Positions 34,036-41,679 of a stretch of 64,000 bases of DNA are shown here, piece after piece (the first letter of the stretch is position 1; each line of letters begins with the position of its first letter). The position numbers were made by a program, and so were the translations under genes. Below the pieces are notes generated by a model that worked only from the letters and a program-made list of their open reading frames with translations, had not been told where the DNA came from and made no database searches. This DNA comes from Laedolimicola sp934402125 (lineage in GTDB: Bacteria; Bacillota; Clostridia; Lachnospirales; Lachnospiraceae), in contig NZ_JBQHTG010000002.1 of the NCBI RefSeq assembly GCF_052065835.1, forward strand, positions 434,001-498,000, read 5' to 3'.

Positions 34036-34200
34036 GAACCTCACATGACTAAAGTCACGTGCTTCTCAGCCGCCTTAAGCGGCAAGACTTCATATCGGCG
34101 GATACGCCTGCGACTTAGAATCGGCGCGGTTACGCACTTTTTCTGGCCGGATACGGTCAGTTTCCACATCTCAGGTAGTCCACTGTATATCTGCCTGTAT
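34036..34200 (-). ncRNA. predicted omega RNA (TnpB guide scaffold) at the right end
   Basis: From the tnpB stop to the right end, 165 bp without a gene, rich in hairpins. In IS200/IS605 elements this stretch is the scaffold of the TnpB guide RNA, with the guide taken from flanking DNA beyond the end. Here the guide would be hypA sequence at 34034 down to about 34015. Not shown to be expressed. Confidence 0.6.
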
Positions 34201-35526
34201 CTATGCTGCCTTCTGGCTCGCCAGTTCTGCACTAAGCAGCCGTAAGTCTGCATAGACGCATGAGGTTCTACGCTTTACCGAAGGAACTTTTGCCTCCAGC
34301 AAAGACCTTTCCGTTTCCGAAAAGGGTTTGAGTAATTCCCGTATAAAATATCTTGCTCCGATATTATAAGCTGCAGACAGATCACAGTTATACTGTTTTC
34401 CTGTCGGGAAGGTACAAAGGCTGTGATTCTCCGGATTTCGAACTACCGGACCGCTTCCATCATATGCCAGCCTGCTGGTGTTTCGGGCGCTGATCCTGGA
34501 TACGTGGATTCCTTGCCGGTGCGCCTGATGCTCGCACTGCTTCTGGATATCCCGTTTTCTCCACAAATGCAACCTCTGCTTTTTATTTCCGCTGATCTTG
34601 CCCTGCATTTCCAGATACTCAAAAACGATAACATCTGCGTGATTTTCCGCAGCGTAGGCTGTAATGGCCGCCGCTGTCTTCCGGGCCAGCTCCATATTCA
34701 GCCGCTTTGCGTAAGCCCAGCGGCTCTGTGTCTGTCCGGAGCCATGCTTTCTCTGAAATTTGCGGATTCTGCCCAATGCATGATGCAGCCGGTCTTTATC
34801 ACTGGGGAAGTCGATAAACTTCCGTCCCAGGACAGTTCCGTCTGCCTGCATGATGGTGCAGGCCGCGTCCGTGTTGATTCCCAGATCCACACTGCAAATG
34901 GTCTGTTCTTTGATATCTGTTTTGGTAAGGCTTACTTCTTCCGTATAAGAAAAGCGCAGAAAGTACTTGTGATGTCGTTTTTCCAGAGTAGGAGCAGAGG
35001 CCTTTTCCCTAACCCAGTTTTTTCGCAGATATTCCATATCCGTATGGAGCAGCTTTACCCGGAACCATTTCCAGTCGTGGCCGTCATACAGCTTCAGATA
35101 CGCCGCATCCTCCTGCGGTTCTGCCTCCCGGTACATGACGTCACGGTAAAATACCGGCATGGCATGATTTTCCGAAACCAGCTTCGGTTTTCCCGTAAGG
35201 AGTCCATTTTCCCATAAATCAAGTCTTGTTTCATAGGAAGCGACGCTTCCAAGCGCATGCTGTATCGCTGCCCTTCTCAGGTAAGATGGCATCTTCGGAA
35301 AATGCAGGTCGAAATCATACCTTGCATGGTTCTTTTTCGTCTCATGCACCAGATGTTCCGCTGCATTAAACCGCTTCTTTGCGTTATCAATCTGGGAAAG
35401 TCCTTCCCAGCTTTCCGCGTACACCTGAATCAGATAACTGACTGCAGAGCGGTAAATCCGCAGCGTATGGCGGATGGGAATATTCTGTTTTTTGATTTCC
35501 ACGCCATAACTGGATGTGAGCCGCAT
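34201..35526 (-). CDS. tnpB: RNA-guided nuclease TnpB
   Basis: 441 residues. RuvC nuclease residues are all present: Asp214 (CSVDLGINTDAA), Glu303 (VIVFEYLEMQGK) and Asp382 (YNCDLSAAYNIGARYF). The usual CXXC zinc pairs before the last motif are missing (NTSRLAYDGSGPVVRNPENH), which is common in this Lachnospiraceae subgroup. TnpB cuts DNA next to the element's target motif and helps keep the element after it excises. It lies 16 bp after tnpA and looks intact. Confidence 0.92.
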   Translation of the reverse strand: MRLTSSYGVEIKKQNIPIRHTLRIYRSAVSYLIQVYAESWEGLSQIDNAKKRFNAAEHLVHETKKNHARYDFDLHFPKMPSYLRRAAIQHALGSVASYETRLDLWENGLLTGKPKLVSENHAMPVFYRDVMYREAEPQEDAAYLKLYDGHDWKWFRVKLLHTDMEYLRKNWVREKASAPTLEKRHHKYFLRFSYTEEVSLTKTDIKEQTICSVDLGINTDAACTIMQADGTVLGRKFIDFPSDKDRLHHALGRIRKFQRKHGSGQTQSRWAYAKRLNMELARKTAAAITAYAAENHADVIVFEYLEMQGKISGNKKQRLHLWRKRDIQKQCEHQAHRQGIHVSRISARNTSRLAYDGSGPVVRNPENHSLCTFPTGKQYNCDLSAAYNIGARYFIRELLKPFSETERSLLEAKVPSVKRRTSCVYADLRLLSAELASQKAA

Positions 35527-35542
35527 GATAAAACCTCATTTT

Positions 35543-35986
35543 CTAGTTTCTTCGCTTTTCTTTTTCTTTCTGCCCCTCAATGTATGCCAGGACCTGTTCC
35601 CTGCTCCGATCACTGACTGTCACCGCGCAATAAGATGGATTCCACAAATGCCCGCCCCACAACTTCTGCTTTAATTCCGGATGTACAAGAAACATTTGTC
35701 TTGCCAGATTTCCTTTCATGATTTTTATCATATCAGAAATAAAAAACTGTGGTTTACAATCCACCAGCAAATGGATATGATCCGGCATAACCTCCATGGC
35801 CAGAATCTGAAAGCGGTATTCCTCCGCCAGCTTTTGCAGCATTTCCTTGCATTCTGTATCAAGGCCATCTGTCAACACCTTTTTCCGGTATTTTGTACAC
35901 CAGACGAGATGATATTGCAAAGAGTACACATAACCTCGACCATATGAAAGAATGTTTTCTCTGATAGTAAATATATCTTTTCCCAT
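35543..35986 (-). CDS. tnpA: IS200-type Y1 transposase TnpA
   Basis: 147-residue single-strand transposase. The HUH metal motif is His70 and His72 in MPDHIHLLVD; the catalytic tyrosine is Tyr135 in QVLAYIEGQ with Gln139. The N-terminal strand YSLQYHLVWCTKYRKKVL is typical. It appears complete, so the element may still move. The ATG overlaps a left-end inverted repeat (CATAT/ATATG). Confidence 0.94.
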   Translation of the reverse strand: MGKDIFTIRENILSYGRGYVYSLQYHLVWCTKYRKKVLTDGLDTECKEMLQKLAEEYRFQILAMEVMPDHIHLLVDCKPQFFISDMIKIMKGNLARQMFLVHPELKQKLWGGHLWNPSYCAVTVSDRSREQVLAYIEGQKEKEKRRN

Positions 35987-36016
35987 ATTTATATCTTACC
36001 ATATGTAGCACAGAAA

Positions 36017-36180
36017 GTAAACATCAGTTCTGCTTTTTGGTCAAAATGGAGATAGGACTCAATCACCGTAGAGACCTCCCCCAGCTCCAGAACCACCTTC
36101 CGGACCCTTTCCAAATCATTTTCCTGGGCTACCTTCTCCAGCTGATCCATGATGTGAAACGTCACGCCTAATTCATGCAT
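36017..36180 (-). pseudogene. hypA: hypA, 5' part
   Basis: Starts MHELGVTFHIMDQLEKVAQE with the nickel-binding His2 and Glu3, and continues VRKVVLELGEVSTVIESYLH to the insertion point. Reading runs on into the element for eight more residues to a TAA near 35989. The truncated product lacks the zinc domain. It follows the damaged flavoprotein gene by 18 bp and was probably in its operon. Confidence 0.88.
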
Positions 36181-36198
36181 GCCTGCATTCTCCGATCC

Positions 36199-38139
36199 TT
36201 ATTTCTTCTTTGCGAATTTTACCTTTACCGACTGCTTTACCATATTCGGAAGAATGTATTTCAGCTTGTCCTCAGAAGCGCGCATAACCGACGCTCCCGG
36301 AAGCTCTCTGTGCAGATGGATCGCGTCGAAGACGCACCGGGTCGTACAGATTCCGCAGCCGATACATTGATTCGGATCTACCACAGAGGCTCCGCAGGAC
36401 AGGCGGCGGGAGGTTTCCACCTTTACCTGTTCCTCGGTCAGACTGTGGGACAGATCCCGGAAGGTTGCCGCCTGGGCTTTCTCATCCGCTTTTTCCGGAA
36501 CCTAGCGCTTGGAGGTATCATAGCTGTCGATGGAGATATTCTCCTTGTCCAGCTCCACAAAATCACGGCGGTTTCTTCCGATGGTCAGCGTACAGTTTTC
36601 GTGTACATACCGATGCAGGGAAATCGCTCCCTCCCGGCCTGCCGCAATCGCGTCAATGGCAAACTTCGGTCCGGTATACACGTCTCCTCCCACGAAGATA
36701 TCCGGCTCTGAGGTCTGATAGGTCAGTCTGTTGGCCAGGGCTCCTCCATTGGGCCGTCTCTTCAGATCCAGATTGTCCAGCATATTGCCCCAGTCAATAG
36801 CCTGTCCCACAGAGAAGAGCACATGCTTACAGGGAACCGTAATGGTCTCTTCCTCGTCATATTCCGGTGAAAATCTGCCCTGCTCATCCAGAACCCGGGT
36901 GCACTTCTTGAACACTACCGCCGTTGCTTTTCCATTTTCTTCCAGCACTTCCCTGGGACCCCAGCCGCAATTTAACTGAATTCCTTCTTCCAGCGCCAGA
37001 TAGTATGCGCAGGAGAGTCCTGCGGGACCCGCTCCGATTACCGCGATTTTTTCCTCAAATCCGCCCTTCAGGGAGGGAACGGTCTTTTTCGGAATGTATC
37101 TTGTCTCCGTCTTCAGATCCCGCTCTGCCAGGAAGCGTTTTACTTCATCGATTGCTACCGCCTCGTCGATGGTTCCTCTGGTACAGGCGTCCTCACATCT
37201 TCGGTTGCAGACATGGCCGCAGACAGCCGGAAGCGGATTATCCTTTTTGATCAGCACCAGAGCCTCCTCATAGCGGCCTTCCTTTGCCAGCTTTAGATAG
37301 CCCTGCACCGCGACATGGGCCGGACAGACCTCCACACACTTGCCGCAGGCTACGCAGTTGGCCTTTTCTACCTTCGCCACATAAGCGGAGCGGGACATAT
37401 TCGGCGTGTTGAACAGCTGGGAGGTGCGCAGCGCGTAGCAGACATTTACATTGCAGTTGCAGATGGCAAAAATCTTGTCCGCGCCGTCAATGTTGGTAAT
37501 CTGGTGTACGAAGCCGTTATCCTCCGCCGCCTTTAAAATCTCCAGCGCTTCCTCGCGGGTAATATAGCGTCCATCCTTCTGGGTTTCCACCACATAATCC
37601 GCCATATCGTCCACTGCGATACACCAGCCCTCCGGATCGTCCGCGCAACCCTCTCCGTGAGTAAGGCGGGATATGTGCTCAAAGAAAGTTCCCATCTCCG
37701 GATTGGATTCCAGGAGCCCTGCGTTCATGTTGAAAATTTCCGAGCAGCCGGGCACGTACATGGGAAGCACATACTGTTTTTCGTGTTTCTCATTTTCCCA
37801 GTTGTATTCCAGAAGGCCTTTTCGGGACATTTCCTCCAGCATAGCTTCGCAGGCCTTCTCCTCCATACCGGAAAGCTTCACGATCTGCGCCAGCGTCTTG
37901 GACTTTCTTACGCCCAGCTTCAGGGCCAGCTCTGCCTCTTCATCGGTCAGAACCCCGGCCAGCCCCCAGTATTCCGGATCGTTTCGGGTAATCTTCTTAA
38001 GACCCAGCTTCTGCGGAATCCGGTCGGTAATCTTCTTTCCCAGCTTCGCAATGGGCTCCCGGAACGCCTCGTCCGGATCCGGGGTAAATTCCGGATAGAC
38101 ATACTCCGGATACAGCTCTTTGTCCAATTCTTTCTTCAT
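36199..38139 (-). pseudogene. GltD-like iron-sulfur flavoprotein gene with internal deletion and in-frame TAG
   Basis: The intact family is a large NAD(P)-linked oxidoreductase with ferredoxin domains. Here the 5' part is good: CVACGKCVEVCP, and the GltD-type cysteines VCGHVCNRRCEDAC. The FAD motif IAVIGAGPAGLSCAYYLA then runs straight into LEEGIQLNCGWGPREVL near 36985-36995, so about 130-170 residues (rest of the FAD fold and the NAD(P) fold) are gone, in frame. Further on, TAG at 36502-36504 interrupts SYDTSKR, but the same frame continues another 101 codons to a C-terminal ferredoxin motif CIGCGICTTRC and TAA. Start at 38139 (MKKELDKELY). I judge it non-functional. Confidence 0.88.
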
Positions 38140-38239
38140 CTTCTTTCTTCTCCCTCGTTTATCTTTTTTATCACGCGTTTCCGGTCTTCCATTCCCGCAC
38201 CTGTCCGATCGGCTCCCGATCAATCCGGAAACATAGACA

Positions 38240-38278
38240 AAAAAAGTGAGAGATGATTGGTGAAAAAGTCATCTCTCA
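38240..38278 (-). terminator. terminator after the CPBP gene
   Basis: TGAGAGATGA (38247-38256) and TCATCTCTCA (38269-38278), perfect stem, then seven T on the minus strand. Confidence 0.9.
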
Positions 38279-38299
38279 AATCTTATTTCTATTGTATTT

Positions 38300-39121
38300 T
38301 TATCCGATGGTCCGTTCTTCTGTTTTCCGTATCAGTCTCCGCAGGGGCAGCGCCACAAGAAGCAGGCCGAATACCACGAGGCAGATCACCTGCAGTACCT
38401 CAGGTAAAAAGCCCAGGGCTCCGGCTACCAGCGGTTCCACAAGGTAATACCCGTTAAACAGCATATGGAAGGCAATCCCGGCCCAGATGGAACGGCAGCG
38501 CAGCACCAGATATCCGGCCAGAAGACCTATCAGAAAGGCATAGCTTCCCTGTACCAGGTTGAGATGGGCAATGCCAAAAAACAGAGCCTGCAGGATATTG
38601 ATCACCCAGAAGGAGGCTCCCGCCCGCTTCAGATATTCGACCGTCAGGCCGCGGAAGATCAACTCCTCCGCAACCGGGCCGATGATGACCGTCGCCAGGA
38701 TCGCGGAAATTCCGCTTTCTCCAAGCCCAGCGCCCTCTATCAGATCCGTGTACTCCTGCATGGATTTCGGATCCAGCACCTCCCAGCCGCTCATCAGAAT
38801 CCCTATCAGAAACTGCGCGCCCACCGCCATCAGAAGTAATCCTATCAGATCTTTTTTTTGAAACAGCGACGTCTCCCGGATCCCGTATTTCTCCCGCCGC
38901 CGTACCACACTGATATAATACCAGAGACCTGCTACGCCAAGCAGCAGTACGTCCGAGATCAGCAATATCGTCATGGTATCGTTCATGTATATCTGTGTTC
39001 CCTCTTCCACGCCATATTGCACTATGAACCTTATCATCTGAACCGTAGAAGCCGCAAATTGTATCCCCAGCATAGCCACCAGCGGCAATATGCTCTTTAA
39101 GTATCCCCCAACCCTTTTCAT
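38300..39121 (-). CDS. CPBP-family intramembrane glutamic protease
   Basis: About 273 residues with seven to eight membrane segments. The catalytic EExxxR motif is in GPVAEELIFRGLTVEYLKR, with the second conserved His in FFGIAHLNLVQGSYAF and the third motif in IWAGIAFHMLFNG. Relatives process prenylated or signal peptides, and some give self-immunity to bacteriocins. No bacteriocin gene is nearby. The ATG at 39121 (MKRVGGYLKS) has AAGGAGG upstream. It follows the permease gene by 13 bp and is followed by a strong terminator. Confidence 0.9.
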   Translation of the reverse strand: MKRVGGYLKSILPLVAMLGIQFAASTVQMIRFIVQYGVEEGTQIYMNDTMTILLISDVLLLGVAGLWYYISVVRRREKYGIRETSLFQKKDLIGLLLMAVGAQFLIGILMSGWEVLDPKSMQEYTDLIEGAGLGESGISAILATVIIGPVAEELIFRGLTVEYLKRAGASFWVINILQALFFGIAHLNLVQGSYAFLIGLLAGYLVLRCRSIWAGIAFHMLFNGYYLVEPLVAGALGFLPEVLQVICLVVFGLLLVALPLRRLIRKTEERTIG

Positions 39122-39134
39122 AAGTACCTCCTTA

Positions 39135-39971
39135 TTATAAGACAAGCTCCAGCAACAGGCCAGCACCTGCGGAAAGCAGATACAGAAGCGCTACAATCCC
39201 AATATTCTCCTTCATGGGGTGGTTTTCCCGGAACAGCACGGCCAGACCGATGCCCGCTCCGGCGCACAGTCCCCCCATGGCGGAGGCCAGGCTCAAACCG
39301 CCGGCCAGATACAGCTCGGTTATCAGAATCGAGGACGCGCAGTTGGGAATCAGGCCCAGGAGCGCCGTCAGAAACGGCTGGAACCAGGTGTCCTTGCCCA
39401 AAAAGGTGGTCAGGGCGTCCATACCCACCAGACCCAGCACCAGATTCAGGACCGCCGTAAACAGGAAGATATAGAGCGTCAGCTGAACCGTATGACGCAC
39501 CGCAGGCTTCACGATACCGCTGTCGTCGCTGCAGCCGCAGCCCCGGCACATATCCCCGATATGCTTATGCTCTTTTTTATTCCGGAACAGGAAATCCAAC
39601 AGATAGCCGAACACAATTCCGATCGCAATCTTACCCAGGAGAAGCTGCGCGATGACCCGTCCGCTGCCCGGATGGCCAAACAAAATCAGCACCGCCTCAT
39701 CGGATGTAGAGAGAAATACGGCCATCAGGGTTCCCAGGGTAATGACGCCGCCGGAATAGAGATTGGCCGCCGTCACCGAGAAACCGCACTGGGGTACGCA
39801 GCCGAAGATGGCTCCCGCCAGCGGTCCCGCCTTTCCCATTTTTCCAAGGGCCCGGTTCATATAATTATTGGAATAGTGCTCCAGCGCCTCCAGTATCAGG
39901 AACGCGATCAAAAGGAAGGGCACGGTTTTCACCGTATCCAGGAGCGCGTCCAGCAAAGCATCCAGAATCAT
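39135..39971 (-). CDS. putative permease, PF11449 (arsenic/manganese efflux-like)
   Basis: About 278 residues, eight to ten membrane segments. Conserved pairs AIFGCVPQCGFSVTAANLYS and LIPNCASSILITELYLAGG lie in the two inverted halves, typical of the ArsP_2/DUF2899 family. A cytoplasmic loop holds CRGCGCSD, a possible metal site between the halves. The family is annotated as arsenic efflux or as putative manganese transporter; neither is shown for this one. The ATG at 39971 (MILDALLDAL) has AAAGAGGTG upstream. It probably shares a transcript with the CPBP gene. Confidence 0.75.
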   Translation of the reverse strand: MILDALLDALLDTVKTVPFLLIAFLILEALEHYSNNYMNRALGKMGKAGPLAGAIFGCVPQCGFSVTAANLYSGGVITLGTLMAVFLSTSDEAVLILFGHPGSGRVIAQLLLGKIAIGIVFGYLLDFLFRNKKEHKHIGDMCRGCGCSDDSGIVKPAVRHTVQLTLYIFLFTAVLNLVLGLVGMDALTTFLGKDTWFQPFLTALLGLIPNCASSILITELYLAGGLSLASAMGGLCAGAGIGLAVLFRENHPMKENIGIVALLYLLSAGAGLLLELVL

Positions 39972-40090
39972 GGTTACACCTCTTTCTATCACATTTCTAT
40001 CACAAAACATTTGTTTTCTAGAATACCATGTCCTGAAAAAATATGCAAGGAGCAGCTGCAAAAGTTTTGTTAATTTTTTGATAATCTTTC

Positions 40091-40118
40091 TTGCTTTTTT
40101 AGGAATCTATGATATAAT
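40091..40118 (+). promoter_or_regulatory. promoter of the folT transcript
   Basis: TTGCTT (40091-40096), 16-bp spacer, TATAAT (40113-40118), 48 bp before the riboswitch. Confidence 0.65.
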
Positions 40119-40165
40119 GTACCTGTTCCGATACAATTCCAGTATCCGCGGACAGAAATAAATAA

Positions 40166-40276
40166 TAGCGAAGTAGGATTTTATGCGTCAAGTGTTCGCA
40201 GGCTGGGGAGTCGCCGCGAAACGAAAAGTAGAGTTTCTGACTCGGTCTTACGATATATTATCCGCACCCGTTGCTA
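40166..40276 (+). ncRNA. tetrahydrofolate (THF) riboswitch
   Basis: Matches the THF class I layout. P1 is TAGCGA (40166) with TTGCTA (to 40276). GTAGGATTTTATGCGTCAAG gives the 5' core, and TTCGC/GCGAA closes a hairpin that carries GGGGAGTCGCC. ACGAAAAG and TTATCCGCACCC are the remaining conserved blocks. It lies directly upstream of folT, the usual target of this class. Downstream, ATGTGTG (about 40297) can pair with CACACAT just before the ribosome site GGAGGTG, which suggests control of translation. Confidence 0.82.
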
Positions 40277-40382
40277 CAGATGAGTACATCTCATGTGTGG
40301 AGGAATCGGGCTTCATAAGCAGTCTTGATATTATTTATTTTGTAACCTGTTTCTCACACATCATTATGGAGGTGTATTTTTT

Positions 40383-40958
40383 ATGCAGTTTTTTTCCAAA
40401 GACGCCCTCGCCTTTCGTGATCAGTTTAACAATCTCCGGAAGGTTCAGAGTATCTGCCTCTGCGGTCTGTTCGTGGCCGCTTACGTGGCGCTTTCCTTTT
40501 TCAATTTAAAGCTTACTCCCTATCTGGAGTTCCGCTTCGCGTTCCTGGCGCTGGCTGCTGCCGCTGCCTACGGTGGACCTGTGATGGGTATGACAGCCGG
40601 TATCGCAGGCGATGTGGTCAGCTTCTTTGCTGCCCCCCAGACAGGCCCCTTCTTTCCGGGCTTCACACTCAGCTACGCGATTCTCGGCTTTGCCTTCGGT
40701 CTGATCCTGTACCGTTCCAAAGTGACCCCGGTCCGTATTTTTGTGGCTACCTTTTTTGAGTTTGTAGAAGCCTGCACCCTGAATACCCTGTGGCTGCACT
40801 TCATGTACGGTATGGAATGGAAGTATCTTTTCACCATTCGTCTGGTGAAGTGTATCGTATCCCTGGGTATCAATACCGTGCTGCTCTTCATCTTTATGAA
40901 GGCCTTCAGCAAGATTATTTCCAGTGTTCTGACTCCCGCAAGCGCATCCAGATCCTAG
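40383..40958 (+). CDS. folT: folate ECF transporter S component FolT
   Basis: Binds folate and passes it through an ECF transporter made with shared EcfA, EcfA' and EcfT (not in the window). 191 residues, six membrane segments. Typical stretches are GLFVAAYVALSFFNLKLTPY, FRFAFLALAAAAAYGGPVMG and AGIAGDVVSFFAAPQTGPFF, then FPGFTLSYAILGFAFG. It starts at ATG 40383 with GGAGGTG upstream. Being downstream of a THF riboswitch strengthens the folate assignment. An acetogen needs much folate for its methyl branch. Confidence 0.92.
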   Translation: MQFFSKDALAFRDQFNNLRKVQSICLCGLFVAAYVALSFFNLKLTPYLEFRFAFLALAAAAAYGGPVMGMTAGIAGDVVSFFAAPQTGPFFPGFTLSYAILGFAFGLILYRSKVTPVRIFVATFFEFVEACTLNTLWLHFMYGMEWKYLFTIRLVKCIVSLGINTVLLFIFMKAFSKIISSVLTPASASRS

Positions 40959-40980
40959 GATTCTAAAAGAAATAGATTCT

Positions 40981-41024
40981 AAAAAACCACAGTCCGGAGA
41001 ATCGAGCTCCGACTGTGGTTTTTT
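40981..41024. terminator. bidirectional terminator between folT and the pilus operon
   Basis: AAAAAACCACAGTC pairs with GACTGTGGTTTTTT, with an inner GGAG/CTCC. Both genes converge on it, and T runs lie on both strands. Confidence 0.95.
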
Positions 41025-41031
41025 GCCTTTC

Positions 41032-41673
41032 TTATGCTTTTCTTCTGCGGCTTCCCATATAGCTCCACAGACAGCCGAAGCCTGTCAGCGCCGTGGCTCC
41101 CGCTGCCAGAAGCCAGCCTGCCGGGTTCTTTGTATCCCCGGTCTGAACCGCCCGGACGGTACTTCTGTGGCTTCCGGCTCCGGAGCTTTGTTCCGGAGCG
41201 CAGTATTGATTCGAAAATCGGATCGCTTCTGCCTTCTCCTTCTTTCCCTCACGCTCCACGTAAAGCCTTGCTGTCAGCGCCTGATTTTCAAGCCTTGTCA
41301 CCTGCACCGTCACCAGATACTTCTCCCGGTCACAGGTGAAGCCTTTTGTCTCCTCCGTGGTCTGGAGAATCCGGTACTGGTATGTCCCGACCTTCTCATA
41401 GGATACCGGCCCAAGCTTCACCAGACCCGCCCCGGTCCGGCTCTTCTTCCTTTCTGCCGGAAGGGGCGCGTCCTTCGTCACCGCCTCCAGCGCCACCTGA
41501 TACTCCTTTTTCCCCGGAATATGCTCTCCTTTTGCCTCGATCTCCACCGGAATCGTCAGCTCACAGCCGTTTCCTGCCGCCTGTACCCTTCCGGGAACTG
41601 ACAGTCCCAAAAGCAGAAGCAGAAGCGGCACCCAGATCCGGCCCTTTTTTTTCTTTTCCTTCTTTTCTTTCAT
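41032..41673 (-). CDS. minor pilin-like, sortase-anchored Spy0128-type protein
   Basis: A signal peptide (GRIWVPLLLLLLGLSVPGRVQA) is followed by one Spy0128/pilin-isopeptide-like domain (EYQVALEAVTKD, GTYQYRILQTTEE, AIRFSNQYCA). The C-terminus has a sorting signal of unusual form, VQTGDTKN, then a membrane helix (AGWLLAAGATALTGFGCLWS) and RRRKA. The Lys expected on the first strand for an isopeptide bond is not evident (LTIPVEIEAKG), though the closing Asn is. Last gene of the five-gene pilus operon, 6 bp after sortase B. It may be the pilus base or cap subunit; which one is not known. Confidence 0.82.
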   Translation of the reverse strand: MKEKKEKKKKGRIWVPLLLLLLGLSVPGRVQAAGNGCELTIPVEIEAKGEHIPGKKEYQVALEAVTKDAPLPAERKKSRTGAGLVKLGPVSYEKVGTYQYRILQTTEETKGFTCDREKYLVTVQVTRLENQALTARLYVEREGKKEKAEAIRFSNQYCAPEQSSGAGSHRSTVRAVQTGDTKNPAGWLLAAGATALTGFGCLWSYMGSRRRKA

Positions 41674-41679
41674 AAGTGT

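Larger units (their letters stand above)
34035..36016 (-). mobile_element. complete IS200/IS605-family element inside hypA
   Basis: About 1.98 kb with tnpA and tnpB in tandem on the minus strand. The left end lies after TTTAC (plus-strand GTAAA, 36017-36021), the probable target. The right end has two hairpins, GCCGCTTAAGGCGGC and CACGTGACTTTAGTCATGTG, and finishes GAGGTTCA at 34035, the same type of end as ISDra2. No target duplication is expected or seen for this family. Both ends were set by requiring that hypA is restored in frame, so a shift of one or two bases is possible. Confidence 0.85.

Noticed and set aside
34023..36036. AGTTCTGCTTT present at both ends of the IS element, like an 11-bp target duplication
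   Set aside because: IS200/IS605 elements do not duplicate their target. Both copies are part of hypA: they encode KAEL twice (QKAELMFT and KAELIVET) and lie inside the restored frame, so they are coincidental gene sequence.
36502..36504. TAG read as pyrrolysine
   Set aside because: The gene family has no pyrrolysine member, the methylamine methyltransferase context is absent, and the same gene also has a large deletion. Plain decay is simpler.
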